A DNA stretch of 64,000 bases from Reyranella sp. GTDB taxonomy: Bacteria; Pseudomonadota; Alphaproteobacteria; Reyranellales; Reyranellaceae. The notes under the pieces were generated by a model that saw nothing but the letters and a program-made list of their open reading frames with translations, made no database searches and was not told the origin of the DNA. Below, in pieces: positions 33,111 to 42,249 of this stretch. Numbering within the stretch: the first letter of the stretch is position 1; every line of letters begins with the position of its first letter. The stretch is taken from positions 186,001 through 250,000 of the forward strand of contig NZ_SCVC01000042.1 in assembly GCF_004297405.1 (NCBI RefSeq). Reading direction: 5' to 3'. The translations under genes were made by a program, and so were the position numbers.

Positions 33111-34240
33111 CGCACCGCTGAGACGCCCGGCGTGACGCCGCCGTATTCGTGACTGACGCGACCATTCCAGCCGTATCCGACATAGCCGCCGGCGGCATCG
33201 TAGAGATAGTCGAAGCCCTGCAGGAACATCCGGCCCGTGTTCACGAAGATGCCCGCATCCTTGACCACCTCGACCTTGGCGGGGTGGAGCGGGTTGCCGC
33301 GGCGGCCGACGGTCAGGTTGTAGTGTGCGGGCTGCGGCTGCCGCCGATCTGGCAGGTAGATCTCGATGCGTGTGCCCTCCGGTGCCACGTGTCCGCGCCG
33401 CAGGCCGGTGCCGTCCGGCGGCGAGAGGAACATGTAGTCGATGCCGGTATCCATCAGCATGGTGCCGCGGCCCGGCCGCCCATCGACCGCGATTGTCATC
33501 GGCGCGCCGTTCCAGTCCGGCACGCCGGGAGGATGGGTTTTGGGCGTGAGCTTCACGAAGGCCATGTGGCGGGTGAGGTCGGGCGTCATGCCGAGATGCA
33601 CGGCGTTGCGGGTGATTACATAGCCCGGCCGTACGCGGCTCACCGGTTGGCCCGATGCCAGCGATGTCAGGCTGACGAACGGATTCTTGGGCGCCGAAAC
33701 GGCGGTGCCTTGCGCGGAGTCGCGATCGAAGCCCACGCCCATGAAGCCGACATTGCGCGGATTTTCCTCGGGCCGACAATCGCGGGCGTGTTCCAGACAC
33801 GTGATATGGGTGACGCGCAGCACTTGCACCCGTGCCGTCGCCAGCGGGGTGTGAGCGTCACGCTGGATCACTACGTCGGTGAGGTAGTGTTCGCCATTCA
33901 GAATACGACCGCTGCTGTTGTAAACCAGCCGCCCCGGCCCCTGCGCCACGTCACCCGGCCCTGGTCTGAAATGCTCAGCCGAAGTGACGATACCGGTCGA
34001 GCCGGTGTCCATACCGAACCATCGCGGAGCGGCACCGTTGAGCTTCAACCAGACTTGTGGCACGTGCTCCATCGAGATCGGCCCGTTGGCGAACGGAATC
34101 TCCAGAGCGGTAAGCCCTTCGTATTGTCGCCAGGGTTCTTGAGTTCTGTCTGCAACTTGAGCTCGACCGTCGGTCGTCAGCGCGGTCGCGACGGCGAAGG
34201 CAAGCAGGCTCACCGAAAGCGAGCGCGTCATTCTGGTCAT
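33107..34240 (-). CDS. pepsin-like aspartic protease homologue, secreted
   Basis: A 377-residue protein with a signal peptide (SLSVSLLAFAVATALTTDG). It has two Asp-Thr-Gly motifs in a pepsin-like layout: WFGMDTGSTGIV (D78) and TMLMDTGIDYMFLSPP (D264), 186 residues apart. The C-terminus MFLQGFDYLYDAAGGYVGYG resembles the last strands of pepsins. Length also fits a two-lobed aspartic protease. I infer peptidase function in the periplasm; the conserved flap Tyr was not located. The ATG at 34240 has GGGAGAAG upstream and is preferred to 34261. It faces the kinase gene tail to tail. Confidence 0.7.
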   Translation of the reverse strand: MTRMTRSLSVSLLAFAVATALTTDGRAQVADRTQEPWRQYEGLTALEIPFANGPISMEHVPQVWLKLNGAAPRWFGMDTGSTGIVTSAEHFRPGPGDVAQGPGRLVYNSSGRILNGEHYLTDVVIQRDAHTPLATARVQVLRVTHITCLEHARDCRPEENPRNVGFMGVGFDRDSAQGTAVSAPKNPFVSLTSLASGQPVSRVRPGYVITRNAVHLGMTPDLTRHMAFVKLTPKTHPPGVPDWNGAPMTIAVDGRPGRGTMLMDTGIDYMFLSPPDGTGLRRGHVAPEGTRIEIYLPDRRQPQPAHYNLTVGRRGNPLHPAKVEVVKDAGIFVNTGRMFLQGFDYLYDAAGGYVGYGWNGRVSHEYGGVTPGVSAVR

Positions 34241-34357
34241 TGAAGCTTCTCCCAATTTCATTATCGCCTAGTGATGTGACCATCCCATGCGCGCAATGCT
34301 GATGTCTTCTCACAGTAAGGTCTTGCATCCAAACGTCTGCTGGGGCGTTGTGCAGGG

Positions 34358-36247
34358 GTGGTAACGGTTTGCCCCCCACACCGTGCCGTGCTGGGCAAGA
34401 ATGTGTTTGTCCGCTTGTTGGGCATGATGGCGGTCGTGATGATGCTTTGGGCATCGTTTTGCGGCATCGCGCAGGCTCGGACAGCGAAGATCGAGCTCAC
34501 CATGTCCGGCGACGAGGGCATGCAGGCCGATATCAAGAGCCTCGTCGAAGGGATCGAGAAGAACCAGCCGCTGACGGGGGATAGCCTTTCGTTGCTGCAA
34601 GGTGCCCAGGCAGCCCTGTCGAGAGTAAATGCAGCGTTGCGTTCCCGCGGCTTCTACGATGCCGAGGCGACTGGCACCGTGGACGGCCATCCTATCGCTG
34701 ACGCGGCAGCTCTCGACGCGATCGAAGCACGGCCTGATACCGATGCGATCTCATTTTCCTTCGATATCAAGACGGGCCCGCGTTACCGCATCGGCCAGTT
34801 AGTGATCCGCCCGCCCGGCGCCATGGTCTCCCTGCCCGATATCGATCGCAGCAAGCTCGACCTTGCGCCCGGCGATCCGGCCGATGCTGGAGCGATCATC
34901 GGTGCCCAGGACAAGCTGCTCACCGAACTGCGCCAGCACGGCTACGCGCTGGCGACGGTCAAGGACCGCGAGGTCGTCGTCGATCATGCGACACGCGAGG
35001 CCGACGTCACTTTCATCGTCGAAAGTGGGCCGACGGCGCGCATGGGGCCCGTACGTTTCTCCGGCACCGAGAAGATCGACACGGTCTGGCTGCAGCGCCG
35101 TGTGCCCTTCAAGGAGGGTGAACCCTACGAACCTGGCAAAGTCGATGCGCTGCGTGGCAAGCTCACGTCGCTCGGCGTCTTCAATGCGGTACGCATCCGG
35201 CCCGCGACCGGCCTCGATGCCAATGGCGAGCTGCCGATCGATGTCGAGCTGACCGACCGGCCACAGCGCTCTATCGGGTTCGGCATGAGCTACGAAACCC
35301 AGCTCGGCTTCGCCGTCGACGGCTTCTGGGTCCATCGCAATCTGTTCGGCCAGGCCGAAAGCCTGCGTCTTTCGGCAGAGATCAATCGCATCGGGCAAAA
35401 CGCGCTCCTCGATACGGGCTTCGCCTTCCGGGCGGCCTTCCGCAAGCCTGACTGGTGGCTGCCCGGCCAGGATGCGCGGCTCGAAGCGGCAGCGTTGCGC
35501 GAGGTGCTGGACGCCTACACCCGCAACGCCATCACGTTTCAGGCTGGTTTCGATCGTACCGTCTCCCCGCATCTCCAGGTGCGTTTCGGGCTCGCCGCCG
35601 AGTTCGCGCAGATCACCCGCAACGGCATTACCCAGGATTACAACCTCCTCGGTGTCCCGATGACGGTGCTCTACAACAGGGCGAACAGCGACGTCGACCC
35701 GACCAAGGGCTATCGGCTGCAGTTCGATGTGACGCCCTGGCTCGACATCGGCCCGGCGGGCAATTTCTTCACGATCATGCGTCTGACAGGCCGCAGCTAC
35801 TTCGATCTCGCCGAACCGGGACGTACCGTTCTGGCGACGCGCGCGTCCTTCGGCACCGAGCCTGCCACCAACATCAACAGCATCCCGCCGGACAAGCTTT
35901 TCTACGCCGGCGGCGGCGGCTCGGTCCGCGGCTTCGTCTACCAGAGTGCGGGGCCGCGCGATGCCTTCAACAATCCGCTCGGCGGCGCCAGCGTCATCGA
36001 GGCAAGCGTCGAGTTGCGCCAGCGGATTGGGCAGTCGTTCGGCGCGGTGGCTTTCGTCGACGCCGGCAGCGCCTATCCCGACTATCTGCCCAACTTCTCA
36101 TTGTTCGCCCCACGAGTCGGCGCGGGCGCTGGCATCCGCTATTATACCGACTTCGGTCCGATCCGGTTCGATGTCGGCATTCCGCTCAATCGGCGCGAGG
36201 GCGATCCACCGTTCGGTGTCTATGTCAGCCTGGGACAGGCTTTCTGA
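34358..36247 (+). CDS. tamA: autotransporter assembly protein TamA (Omp85 family)
   Basis: A 629-residue outer-membrane protein, close to the usual TamA length. A signal-like segment (MMAVVMMLWASFCGIAQA) is followed by three POTRA-like domains (about 45-270), for example GPRYRIGQLVI and GPTARMGPVRFSGTEKIDT. The C-terminal Omp85 barrel has the motif VRGFVYQSAGPRDAFNNPLG and ends FGVYVSLGQAF, with a terminal Phe. With TamB it inserts proteins in the outer membrane or moves phospholipids. The start is uncertain: GTG at 34358, GTG at 34388/34403 or ATG at 34424. The stop overlaps the tamB start by one base. Confidence 0.9.
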   Translation: MVTVCPPHRAVLGKNVFVRLLGMMAVVMMLWASFCGIAQARTAKIELTMSGDEGMQADIKSLVEGIEKNQPLTGDSLSLLQGAQAALSRVNAALRSRGFYDAEATGTVDGHPIADAAALDAIEARPDTDAISFSFDIKTGPRYRIGQLVIRPPGAMVSLPDIDRSKLDLAPGDPADAGAIIGAQDKLLTELRQHGYALATVKDREVVVDHATREADVTFIVESGPTARMGPVRFSGTEKIDTVWLQRRVPFKEGEPYEPGKVDALRGKLTSLGVFNAVRIRPATGLDANGELPIDVELTDRPQRSIGFGMSYETQLGFAVDGFWVHRNLFGQAESLRLSAEINRIGQNALLDTGFAFRAAFRKPDWWLPGQDARLEAAALREVLDAYTRNAITFQAGFDRTVSPHLQVRFGLAAEFAQITRNGITQDYNLLGVPMTVLYNRANSDVDPTKGYRLQFDVTPWLDIGPAGNFFTIMRLTGRSYFDLAEPGRTVLATRASFGTEPATNINSIPPDKLFYAGGGGSVRGFVYQSAGPRDAFNNPLGGASVIEASVELRQRIGQSFGAVAFVDAGSAYPDYLPNFSLFAPRVGAGAGIRYYTDFGPIRFDVGIPLNRREGDPPFGVYVSLGQAF

Positions 36248-39200
36248 TGCGGGTCGTACGGCTCCTTACCTGGACACTGGGCGGCGTTTCCGCGGTGCTG
36301 GTCGTCGCGTTCGCGTCTTTGCAGACCTCGCCCGTGCAGCGTGCCCTGGCGTCCATCGTGTCCGACTTGGCCTCGACGCCGGAAAGTAAACTCAGCATCC
36401 AGGGATTGAGTGGTTTCATCCCGACGGATCTGAAGATCGAGCGCGTGGAACTCGCCGACCGTCAGGGCCCCTGGCTCACGATCGACGACGCACAGGTCCG
36501 CTGGTCATTCTGGTCATTGTTGAGCGGGCGTGTGCACATCGACATCGTTTCCGCGCGGCGCATCGATGTCGCCCGACCACCGGAACCGGCAAAGGCCGAG
36601 GCAGGTAGCACGAAAAGCGGTGGCTCTCTGCAATTGCCCGTCGGCGTCGATCTGCAGGCGCTCTCGATCGAGGAGCTGCATGTCGGTGCGGCGCTCGCAC
36701 AAGTCGATTCACGCTGGAAGATCACCGGTAACGCGGTGCTGCCGGCAAGTCTTGCCGACGGTCGGCTCAAGCTCGAGGGAAACCGCCTCGATGGCCCGGT
36801 CGGGCGTCTCGGGGCGGATATCCGCTTTGACGCCAACACGCAGGCCGTCGACGGCGAGGTGACTTTCGATGAAGGGAAGGGTGGTGTCGTCGCGGCCCTG
36901 CTCGAGCGGCCTGACATCGAGGGCTTCGCGACCCGCCTGGCCATTCGCGGCGACGCCCATGCAGGCAGTGCCGATCTGACTTTGTCGGCAGCCGATGCCG
37001 CGACCGCGACGGGCAAGGCAAGCTGGCAACCTCGTGATGCCACGACAGAGATCGTCGTGCGCCTCGATGCCGCCGGACCCGGCTTGCCCAAGGGACCGGT
37101 GACGGATGCGATCCGCGGGCCCCTGGCGCTGACGGCGACGGCTGCGCTCGACGACAAGCTCGTCACGCTTCGCGAGGCGCGATTGACCTTGGGGCCGGTC
37201 GGCGTGACAGCGTCGGGCCAATACGAGCGTGCCGCCGATCGCCTGCAGGGCACCGTGACCGTGGAGTCCGCAGAACCGGGACCCTTCGGCCCGTTGCTGG
37301 CGGGTGCAACCTGGCGCGGCCTGAAGTTGGAAGCCAAGGCTGATGTCAGCGCGCTCGCGACGCGGCCGCAGGGAATGCTTCTGCTCACCGGTGGCGCGGA
37401 AGACATATCCGTGACCGCGATCGATGCCCGCTTTCCGGCGCTGGGAAAGGTGGCGCTCGATGCGCGCGTCGGGGTGCGCGACAAGACGTTGACGATCGAA
37501 CTGTTGGACATCGCCTCGTCGCCTGCGTCACTGAAAGGCACGGGCACCTACGTCATCACTACGGAACGTGGAGAGGGCAAGGTTACGCTGACCCTGCCGA
37601 GCTTGACGCCGTTCTCGGCATTGGCGGGGCGCGATCTGGCGGGCCGGGCCGATCTCGACCTGACCGCGACGAGCGACAAAGGCGATCTCACCCTTACGTG
37701 GCAAGGCGCGCTGCGCGATTTGGGAGTGCCGGACCTTCCGCACGATCTTGTCGCTTCGCCGGTGTCGCTCGGCGGCACTGCCGGCCTGAAGCGCGACGAG
37801 ACCTGGTCTTTGCGCGGGGTGCGGATCGCGACTGAAGGCGGTGCATTCACCATCGACGGCAACGGCCACGGATCGACAGGAACGCTCGACCTGTCGCTGG
37901 ACCTGCCGAAGCTTGCGGCGCTTCGGGCCGATGTCGCGGGCGTTGCCTCGGCCAAGGCAACGATCACCCTGCGGGGCGATGGTACCGACCTCAAGCTGAC
38001 CGCGGCTCTTCGCGATCTCGCTTATCAGCAGCTCAAGGCCCAGAAACTCGATCTCTCGACGACGGCATCACTCGACGCGACAGGGGCAGCTCGTGGAGCG
38101 GTCGAAGCCAATGGTGAAGTCGCTAGTCAGGCACTTACCCTAAACGGCCGCTTCGAGCGCGATTCAACGGGTGGCATCGTCGTGCCGTCGTTCCAGGGAC
38201 GTTGGGCGAGCGCTATCCTCGATGTTGCCAATCTGGCCGTCACGCAGGCCCGTACGACGGGCCATGCGAAGCTCAGCATGGCGCGCCTGCAGGATCTGTC
38301 TCCCTTGATAGGCACTGAGCTTGCGGGATCGCTCAACGCCGAAGTGACGGCCGATCCCGCATCGCCAGCAGGCCGGCTCGACGTTCACGTGCGGGGCGCA
38401 GACATCAGGAGCAGTGGCCTTGCCGTCGGCGCGCTCGACTTGGCCGGCACGATCGATGATCCGATGGGCAACGCCCGTACCGATCTCAAGCTGACGGCGA
38501 GCCGGTTGGCTGGCGCATCGGGCGTCAACGGCCTGACGGCGACGGCCAAAGGCGATCGACAGGGTCTCGATATGACAGTGCAGGCAACAGGCAGCACTGC
38601 CGCCAATCTCGCTGCCCGACTGGAGATGGCCGAGAAGGAGATCCTGGTCGCGCTTCAGCGCTTCGATGGTCGATACGACCGTGTCCCACTGGCGCTGGCG
38701 GCACCGACCAAGATCCGTATCGCCGGAGAGCAGATCAGGATTGATCCGACCAACCTGCGGCTGGGGGGCGGCCGGTTGACCGCCGGCGGTACGCTCGATC
38801 CGGTGGCCAGCGATCTGCAGCTCGAACTGGCGGCGCTGCCACTCTCACTGATCGAGGCCTTCGCGCCCGGTACCAATCTCGAGGGCACGCTGAACAGCCG
38901 TGTGCGGGTGCAGGGTCCGATGGCAGCACCGCGCATCGAGGCCACCTACAATGCCGCAGGTGTGCGGCTGCGGATGCCGGATACGGCCTTGGTGCCACCA
39001 TTGGCGCTGCAGGGCACGGCATCGCTGGTCGGTCAGCAGGCCGCTCTCGACGCCAGGATCACCGCGGGCGGCGCAACCAACCTGACACTGAAAGGCCAGG
39101 CGACTCTGCCGCAAGGACGTGCACCTCTCGCGGCAACGGCGACAGTGGGGGGATCGGTCGATATCGCTCCCTTTGCGCCATTGCTGGGCAACGATGTTCG

Positions 39201-40461
39201 CGGCGTCACCGGCACGGTGCGTCCGAACCTGTCGTTCGACATTGCGGGTTCGCGCGTTACGGGCAGCGGGACAGTCGATTTTTCGAATGGCGCACTGGCG
39301 CTGCCCGAGGCCGGTCTGCGCCTGAGCGGTGGCGAAGGCCGGCTGGGTCTGCAGGGCGACGTCCTGCAGATTCAACGGTTCACTTTCCAGACTGGGCGCA
39401 GCGGCAGCGTCTCGGCAAGCGGCACGGTGCGGCTCGATCCAGAGCAAGGGCCTACCCTCGATCTTACGGTCGGCAGCCAGCGCGCCTTGCTGGTGAGCCG
39501 GCCCGACCTCGTGGCGACGGTATCTAGCAATCTCAAGATCACCGGCTCGACGACGAGCGGCATTGATGTTGCCGGTCCGATCACCATCGATCGTGCGGAG
39601 ATCGCCGTCGGCGCCGCGCAATCGATCGACTTCCCGACGTTACAGGTGCGCGAGATCAACCGCCCCGGCGCCGCACCGCCGCCACCTGTCGATCTCAATA
39701 AGCCGAAGAAAGCGGAGCCGAAGCAGGGTGCCGTGCCGATCCGTCTCGCACTGACCATCAACGCGCCGCAGGCAATCTTCGTGCGCGGCCGTGGCCTCGA
39801 TGCAGAGATGTCGGGCCAGTTCCAGGTTAGCGGCACACCATCGGCACCGGAAGCCATCGGCGGGCTGACGATGCGACGTGGTGAATTCACGCTGGGCGGT
39901 CGCCGGCTCAATTTCACCCGGGGCGTCGTCACGCTGGACAATCTCAATACGATCGACCCGGCGCTCGACTTCGTCGCCTCGACCAGCGTGCAGCAGACGA
40001 CGATTACCATTACGGTTTCCGGCACGTCGCGAGCCCCTGCCATTGCCATCAGTTCCTCGCCGTCGCTGCCTGCCGACGAGGCCATGGCGTTGCTGATCTT
40101 TGGCAAGTCGGCGTCGAGCCTCAGCGCTTTCGAGTTGGTGCAAGTGGCGGCGGCAGTGGCCGAACTCACCGGCCAGTCACCCGGCAGCAGTTTCATGGGT
40201 CGCTTGCGTCAGGGGCTCGGCCTCGATCGGCTGAGCGTCGGCTCGTCTGGAGGCGCGGGTGGTTCGGGGGGCTCACCGGTGTCGATCGAAGCCGGCCGCT
40301 ACGTAGCGCCTGGAGTGTATGTCGGTGCCAAGCAAGGTGCTTCTGGCAATTCCAGTCGCGGCGTCGTGCAGATCGACGTACTGGATAACGTGAAGCTCGA
40401 AGGCGATATCGGTGCGGACTCCACGGGGCGCGTCGGCGCCAAGATGGAGTGGGACTACTAG
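36247..40461 (+). CDS. tamB: translocation and assembly module protein TamB (AsmA-like bridge)
   Basis: A 1404-residue envelope-spanning protein, typical in size for TamB. One N-terminal signal-anchor helix (LLTWTLGGVSAVLVVAFASL) precedes a very long repetitive beta-rich region (AsmA/RBG type). The C-terminal DUF490 domain is recognisable: MRRGEFTLGGRRLNFTRGVV, LDNLNTIDPALDFVAST, LPADEAMALLIFGKSASSL, and the ending VGAKMEWDY. It forms a hydrophobic groove between the inner membrane and TamA, for lipid or protein transfer. The one-base overlap with tamA (TGATG) shows coupling. Confidence 0.93.
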   Translation: MRVVRLLTWTLGGVSAVLVVAFASLQTSPVQRALASIVSDLASTPESKLSIQGLSGFIPTDLKIERVELADRQGPWLTIDDAQVRWSFWSLLSGRVHIDIVSARRIDVARPPEPAKAEAGSTKSGGSLQLPVGVDLQALSIEELHVGAALAQVDSRWKITGNAVLPASLADGRLKLEGNRLDGPVGRLGADIRFDANTQAVDGEVTFDEGKGGVVAALLERPDIEGFATRLAIRGDAHAGSADLTLSAADAATATGKASWQPRDATTEIVVRLDAAGPGLPKGPVTDAIRGPLALTATAALDDKLVTLREARLTLGPVGVTASGQYERAADRLQGTVTVESAEPGPFGPLLAGATWRGLKLEAKADVSALATRPQGMLLLTGGAEDISVTAIDARFPALGKVALDARVGVRDKTLTIELLDIASSPASLKGTGTYVITTERGEGKVTLTLPSLTPFSALAGRDLAGRADLDLTATSDKGDLTLTWQGALRDLGVPDLPHDLVASPVSLGGTAGLKRDETWSLRGVRIATEGGAFTIDGNGHGSTGTLDLSLDLPKLAALRADVAGVASAKATITLRGDGTDLKLTAALRDLAYQQLKAQKLDLSTTASLDATGAARGAVEANGEVASQALTLNGRFERDSTGGIVVPSFQGRWASAILDVANLAVTQARTTGHAKLSMARLQDLSPLIGTELAGSLNAEVTADPASPAGRLDVHVRGADIRSSGLAVGALDLAGTIDDPMGNARTDLKLTASRLAGASGVNGLTATAKGDRQGLDMTVQATGSTAANLAARLEMAEKEILVALQRFDGRYDRVPLALAAPTKIRIAGEQIRIDPTNLRLGGGRLTAGGTLDPVASDLQLELAALPLSLIEAFAPGTNLEGTLNSRVRVQGPMAAPRIEATYNAAGVRLRMPDTALVPPLALQGTASLVGQQAALDARITAGGATNLTLKGQATLPQGRAPLAATATVGGSVDIAPFAPLLGNDVRGVTGTVRPNLSFDIAGSRVTGSGTVDFSNGALALPEAGLRLSGGEGRLGLQGDVLQIQRFTFQTGRSGSVSASGTVRLDPEQGPTLDLTVGSQRALLVSRPDLVATVSSNLKITGSTTSGIDVAGPITIDRAEIAVGAAQSIDFPTLQVREINRPGAAPPPPVDLNKPKKAEPKQGAVPIRLALTINAPQAIFVRGRGLDAEMSGQFQVSGTPSAPEAIGGLTMRRGEFTLGGRRLNFTRGVVTLDNLNTIDPALDFVASTSVQQTTITITVSGTSRAPAIAISSSPSLPADEAMALLIFGKSASSLSAFELVQVAAAVAELTGQSPGSSFMGRLRQGLGLDRLSVGSSGGAGGSGGSPVSIEAGRYVAPGVYVGAKQGASGNSSRGVVQIDVLDNVKLEGDIGADSTGRVGAKMEWDY

Positions 40462-40481
40462 GACAGAGGCCAAAGGTGAAA

Positions 40482-40509
40482 GACCCGCTTCGGCACGGCC
40501 GAGCGGGTC
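40482..40509 (+). terminator. hairpin downstream of tamB
   Basis: GACCCGCT (40482-40489) pairs with AGCGGGTC (40502-40509), with extra CGG/CCG pairing in the loop. It begins 21 bases after the tamB stop. No T-tract follows, so it is a weak or factor-assisted terminator candidate. Confidence 0.45.
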
Positions 40510-40662
40510 CTAACGATCTTCGCCGGTACATCCGCGACTGAAGAACGCCTTCACTGGGAGACCTAACGCCACTCGATCGAAAGAGTTGCAAAGAGTTACA
40601 GGATGAGGTGCGCCCAAATGCGCGCGGAACTTCCGTCGGCGCTCTGCCGTTGACCTGCCGAT

Positions 40663-41001
40663 ATGACTGACAGTGCCACCCTCGAAGCAATCAGCCCCTA
40701 TCTCGTGCTTTGCCAAGCCGACGATGCTGGCCGCCCGATCGTCGAGATGGCACGCACCCTGCACGATCTTATCGTCACGTTCCCGCCCCATGGTCACTAC
40801 TCGGTGCGTACCGTGGAGGACGAGTGCGGACCGGCCGTCCATTGCGCTTTCGAACGCAAGATCGACGCTGACCGGCTGGCGGCGGCTGTGGGCGCTATCG
40901 AGATCGCACGCTACGAAAGCTATCGCAGCGAACGCGCTTTCTTCCTCAACGACGAGACGATGACACGGCTAAAGCGGGCCGTGCAGAAGCAGCAGCGCTA
41001 G
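40663..41001 (+). CDS. hypothetical protein, 112 residues
   Basis: A small soluble protein that I do not recognise. Visible features are a hydrophobic strand PYLVLCQADD near the start, the central YSVRTVEDECGPAVHCAFER with two Cys, and a basic C-terminal helix (MTRLKRAVQKQQR). No signal peptide or TM helix. The ribosome site is weak. It stands alone after tamB, and its stop interlocks with that of the convergent metallo-hydrolase gene through CTAG. Confidence 0.6.
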   Translation: MTDSATLEAISPYLVLCQADDAGRPIVEMARTLHDLIVTFPPHGHYSVRTVEDECGPAVHCAFERKIDADRLAAAVGAIEIARYESYRSERAFFLNDETMTRLKRAVQKQQR

Positions 41002-41975
41002 AACCAGTACCGCTTGCCGACGGCCGAGGGCGCCAGCACGTCGTCGCCGAAGGCCTGGGCCAGCGCCGACATGGCGCGCCAGCCGGTGCAATGGCCGGCC
41101 CCAATCTGCGCCAAACCAAATTGCTTCATTGCCGCGACCGTCTCCGGGATGATCTTCTCATTGGTTCCTGACAGGTGCAGGCCGCCCAGCACGGCATGTA
41201 ACTTCCCGTCGGGAAAGCTCGCCTGCGCATGGGTGAGGACATTCACGATGCCGGCGTGGGAGCAGGCGCTCAGCACAACTAGCCCCTTGCCCTTCACGTT
41301 CACGGCGAGCCAACGTTCGTCCATCAGGAGTTCGTCCGGCTCCCAGCCTGTGCCGTCGTCCGTACGCCTTACCTGGCCGGGCAGGCCACGCTCGAACGAT
41401 GTCACGCGCGGGATCTCGCCGCTGACATGGAACATGTCGTCGAGCAGGCGCTGCGGCCCGGTCGCCGAAACGATCTCCGCTCCCAGCCCTTCGAGCTCGG
41501 CGATGCTCGGCACATCGTCCATCAGCCGCACGCCGCCGTCGGGGAGCTTCATGCCACACTGCCGGAACATGCCGGGATGCACATGGAAGGGAACGGTGCG
41601 ACCGCCATTGCGTCCACGAATACCCTGGAGCGCGAGTTTCATCGCGCCGGCATGATCCCAATGACCGTGCGAGAGCACGATGCCTTCGATGCGGCCGAGA
41701 TCGACGCCAAGTCGCGTCGTATTGCGCTCGAAGGCATACTCCTCCGGTCCGCTGTCGAACAGCACCGTATGCCGTGTCGAACCACGCTCGACGGTGACGA
41801 GACAGGAGAGGCCGTGGACCGCGCAGCACAGGCAGCGGTCGGATGACGCGCGCAAACCGCGGCGGTTGGTGAAGGCGAACTCTCCCTCGACATTGAGTGG
41901 CGTCGAGGAGAGTCCATCGGTCGCGTTGTCGACCAGGATGTGGATCTCGACGCGATCGACTTCGACGAGATCCAT
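40998..41975 (-). CDS. MBL-fold metallo-hydrolase
   Basis: A 325-residue metallo-beta-lactamase-fold enzyme. The metal motif HGHWDHAG follows GRIEGIVLS, and further ligands sit in LSACSHAGIVN and GGLHLSG. The overall sequence (TVLFDSGPEEYAFERN, then EIPRVTSFERGLPGQ) resembles the group annotated as dihydropterin-ribofuranosyl-aminobenzene phosphate synthase-like, a broad label in bacteria. Its substrate is unknown. It is the third gene of a set with the form II CoxL gene and an 85-residue protein, with 12 bases between it and the latter. Confidence 0.87.
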   Translation of the reverse strand: MDLVEVDRVEIHILVDNATDGLSSTPLNVEGEFAFTNRRGLRASSDRCLCCAVHGLSCLVTVERGSTRHTVLFDSGPEEYAFERNTTRLGVDLGRIEGIVLSHGHWDHAGAMKLALQGIRGRNGGRTVPFHVHPGMFRQCGMKLPDGGVRLMDDVPSIAELEGLGAEIVSATGPQRLLDDMFHVSGEIPRVTSFERGLPGQVRRTDDGTGWEPDELLMDERWLAVNVKGKGLVVLSACSHAGIVNVLTHAQASFPDGKLHAVLGGLHLSGTNEKIIPETVAAMKQFGLAQIGAGHCTGWRAMSALAQAFGDDVLAPSAVGKRYWF

Positions 41976-41987
41976 CTTGGGTGCCGG

Positions 41988-42245
41988 CTAGAGCATGCCG
42001 AAGAGGCGGGCGACCCTCTGCACCCCTTGCCATGCCGGATCGAGAATCGTAAAGGTGCGCACCATCTCGTTGGCGTCGTGCAGCAGGGCGCGGAGCTTCT
42101 GCCCATTGGGCTCGTCCTTTTCGGCCTCGCGCTTGGCCTCCTCGAAGAGGGCGCGCAGCTCGCGCATCTCTTCGGTGAAGTCGTCGTCGATGGCTTTCAG
42201 TGAATCCGTCAGCGCATTCACCAAGTCTTTCTTCTGCTCGGCCAT
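41988..42245 (-). CDS. small helical protein of unknown function (85 residues)
   Basis: A soluble, strongly charged, helical protein. MAEQKKDLVNALTDSLKAID is followed by a likely coiled coil (TEEMRELRALFEEAKREAEK) and a hydrophobic C-terminus (VQRVARLFGML). I know no family. It starts four bases after the CoxL stop and ends 12 bases before the metallo-hydrolase start. It therefore belongs to the same transcript and may be an accessory or scaffold protein. Confidence 0.7.
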   Translation of the reverse strand: MAEQKKDLVNALTDSLKAIDDDFTEEMRELRALFEEAKREAEKDEPNGQKLRALLHDANEMVRTFTILDPAWQGVQRVARLFGML

Positions 42246-42249
42246 GGGC

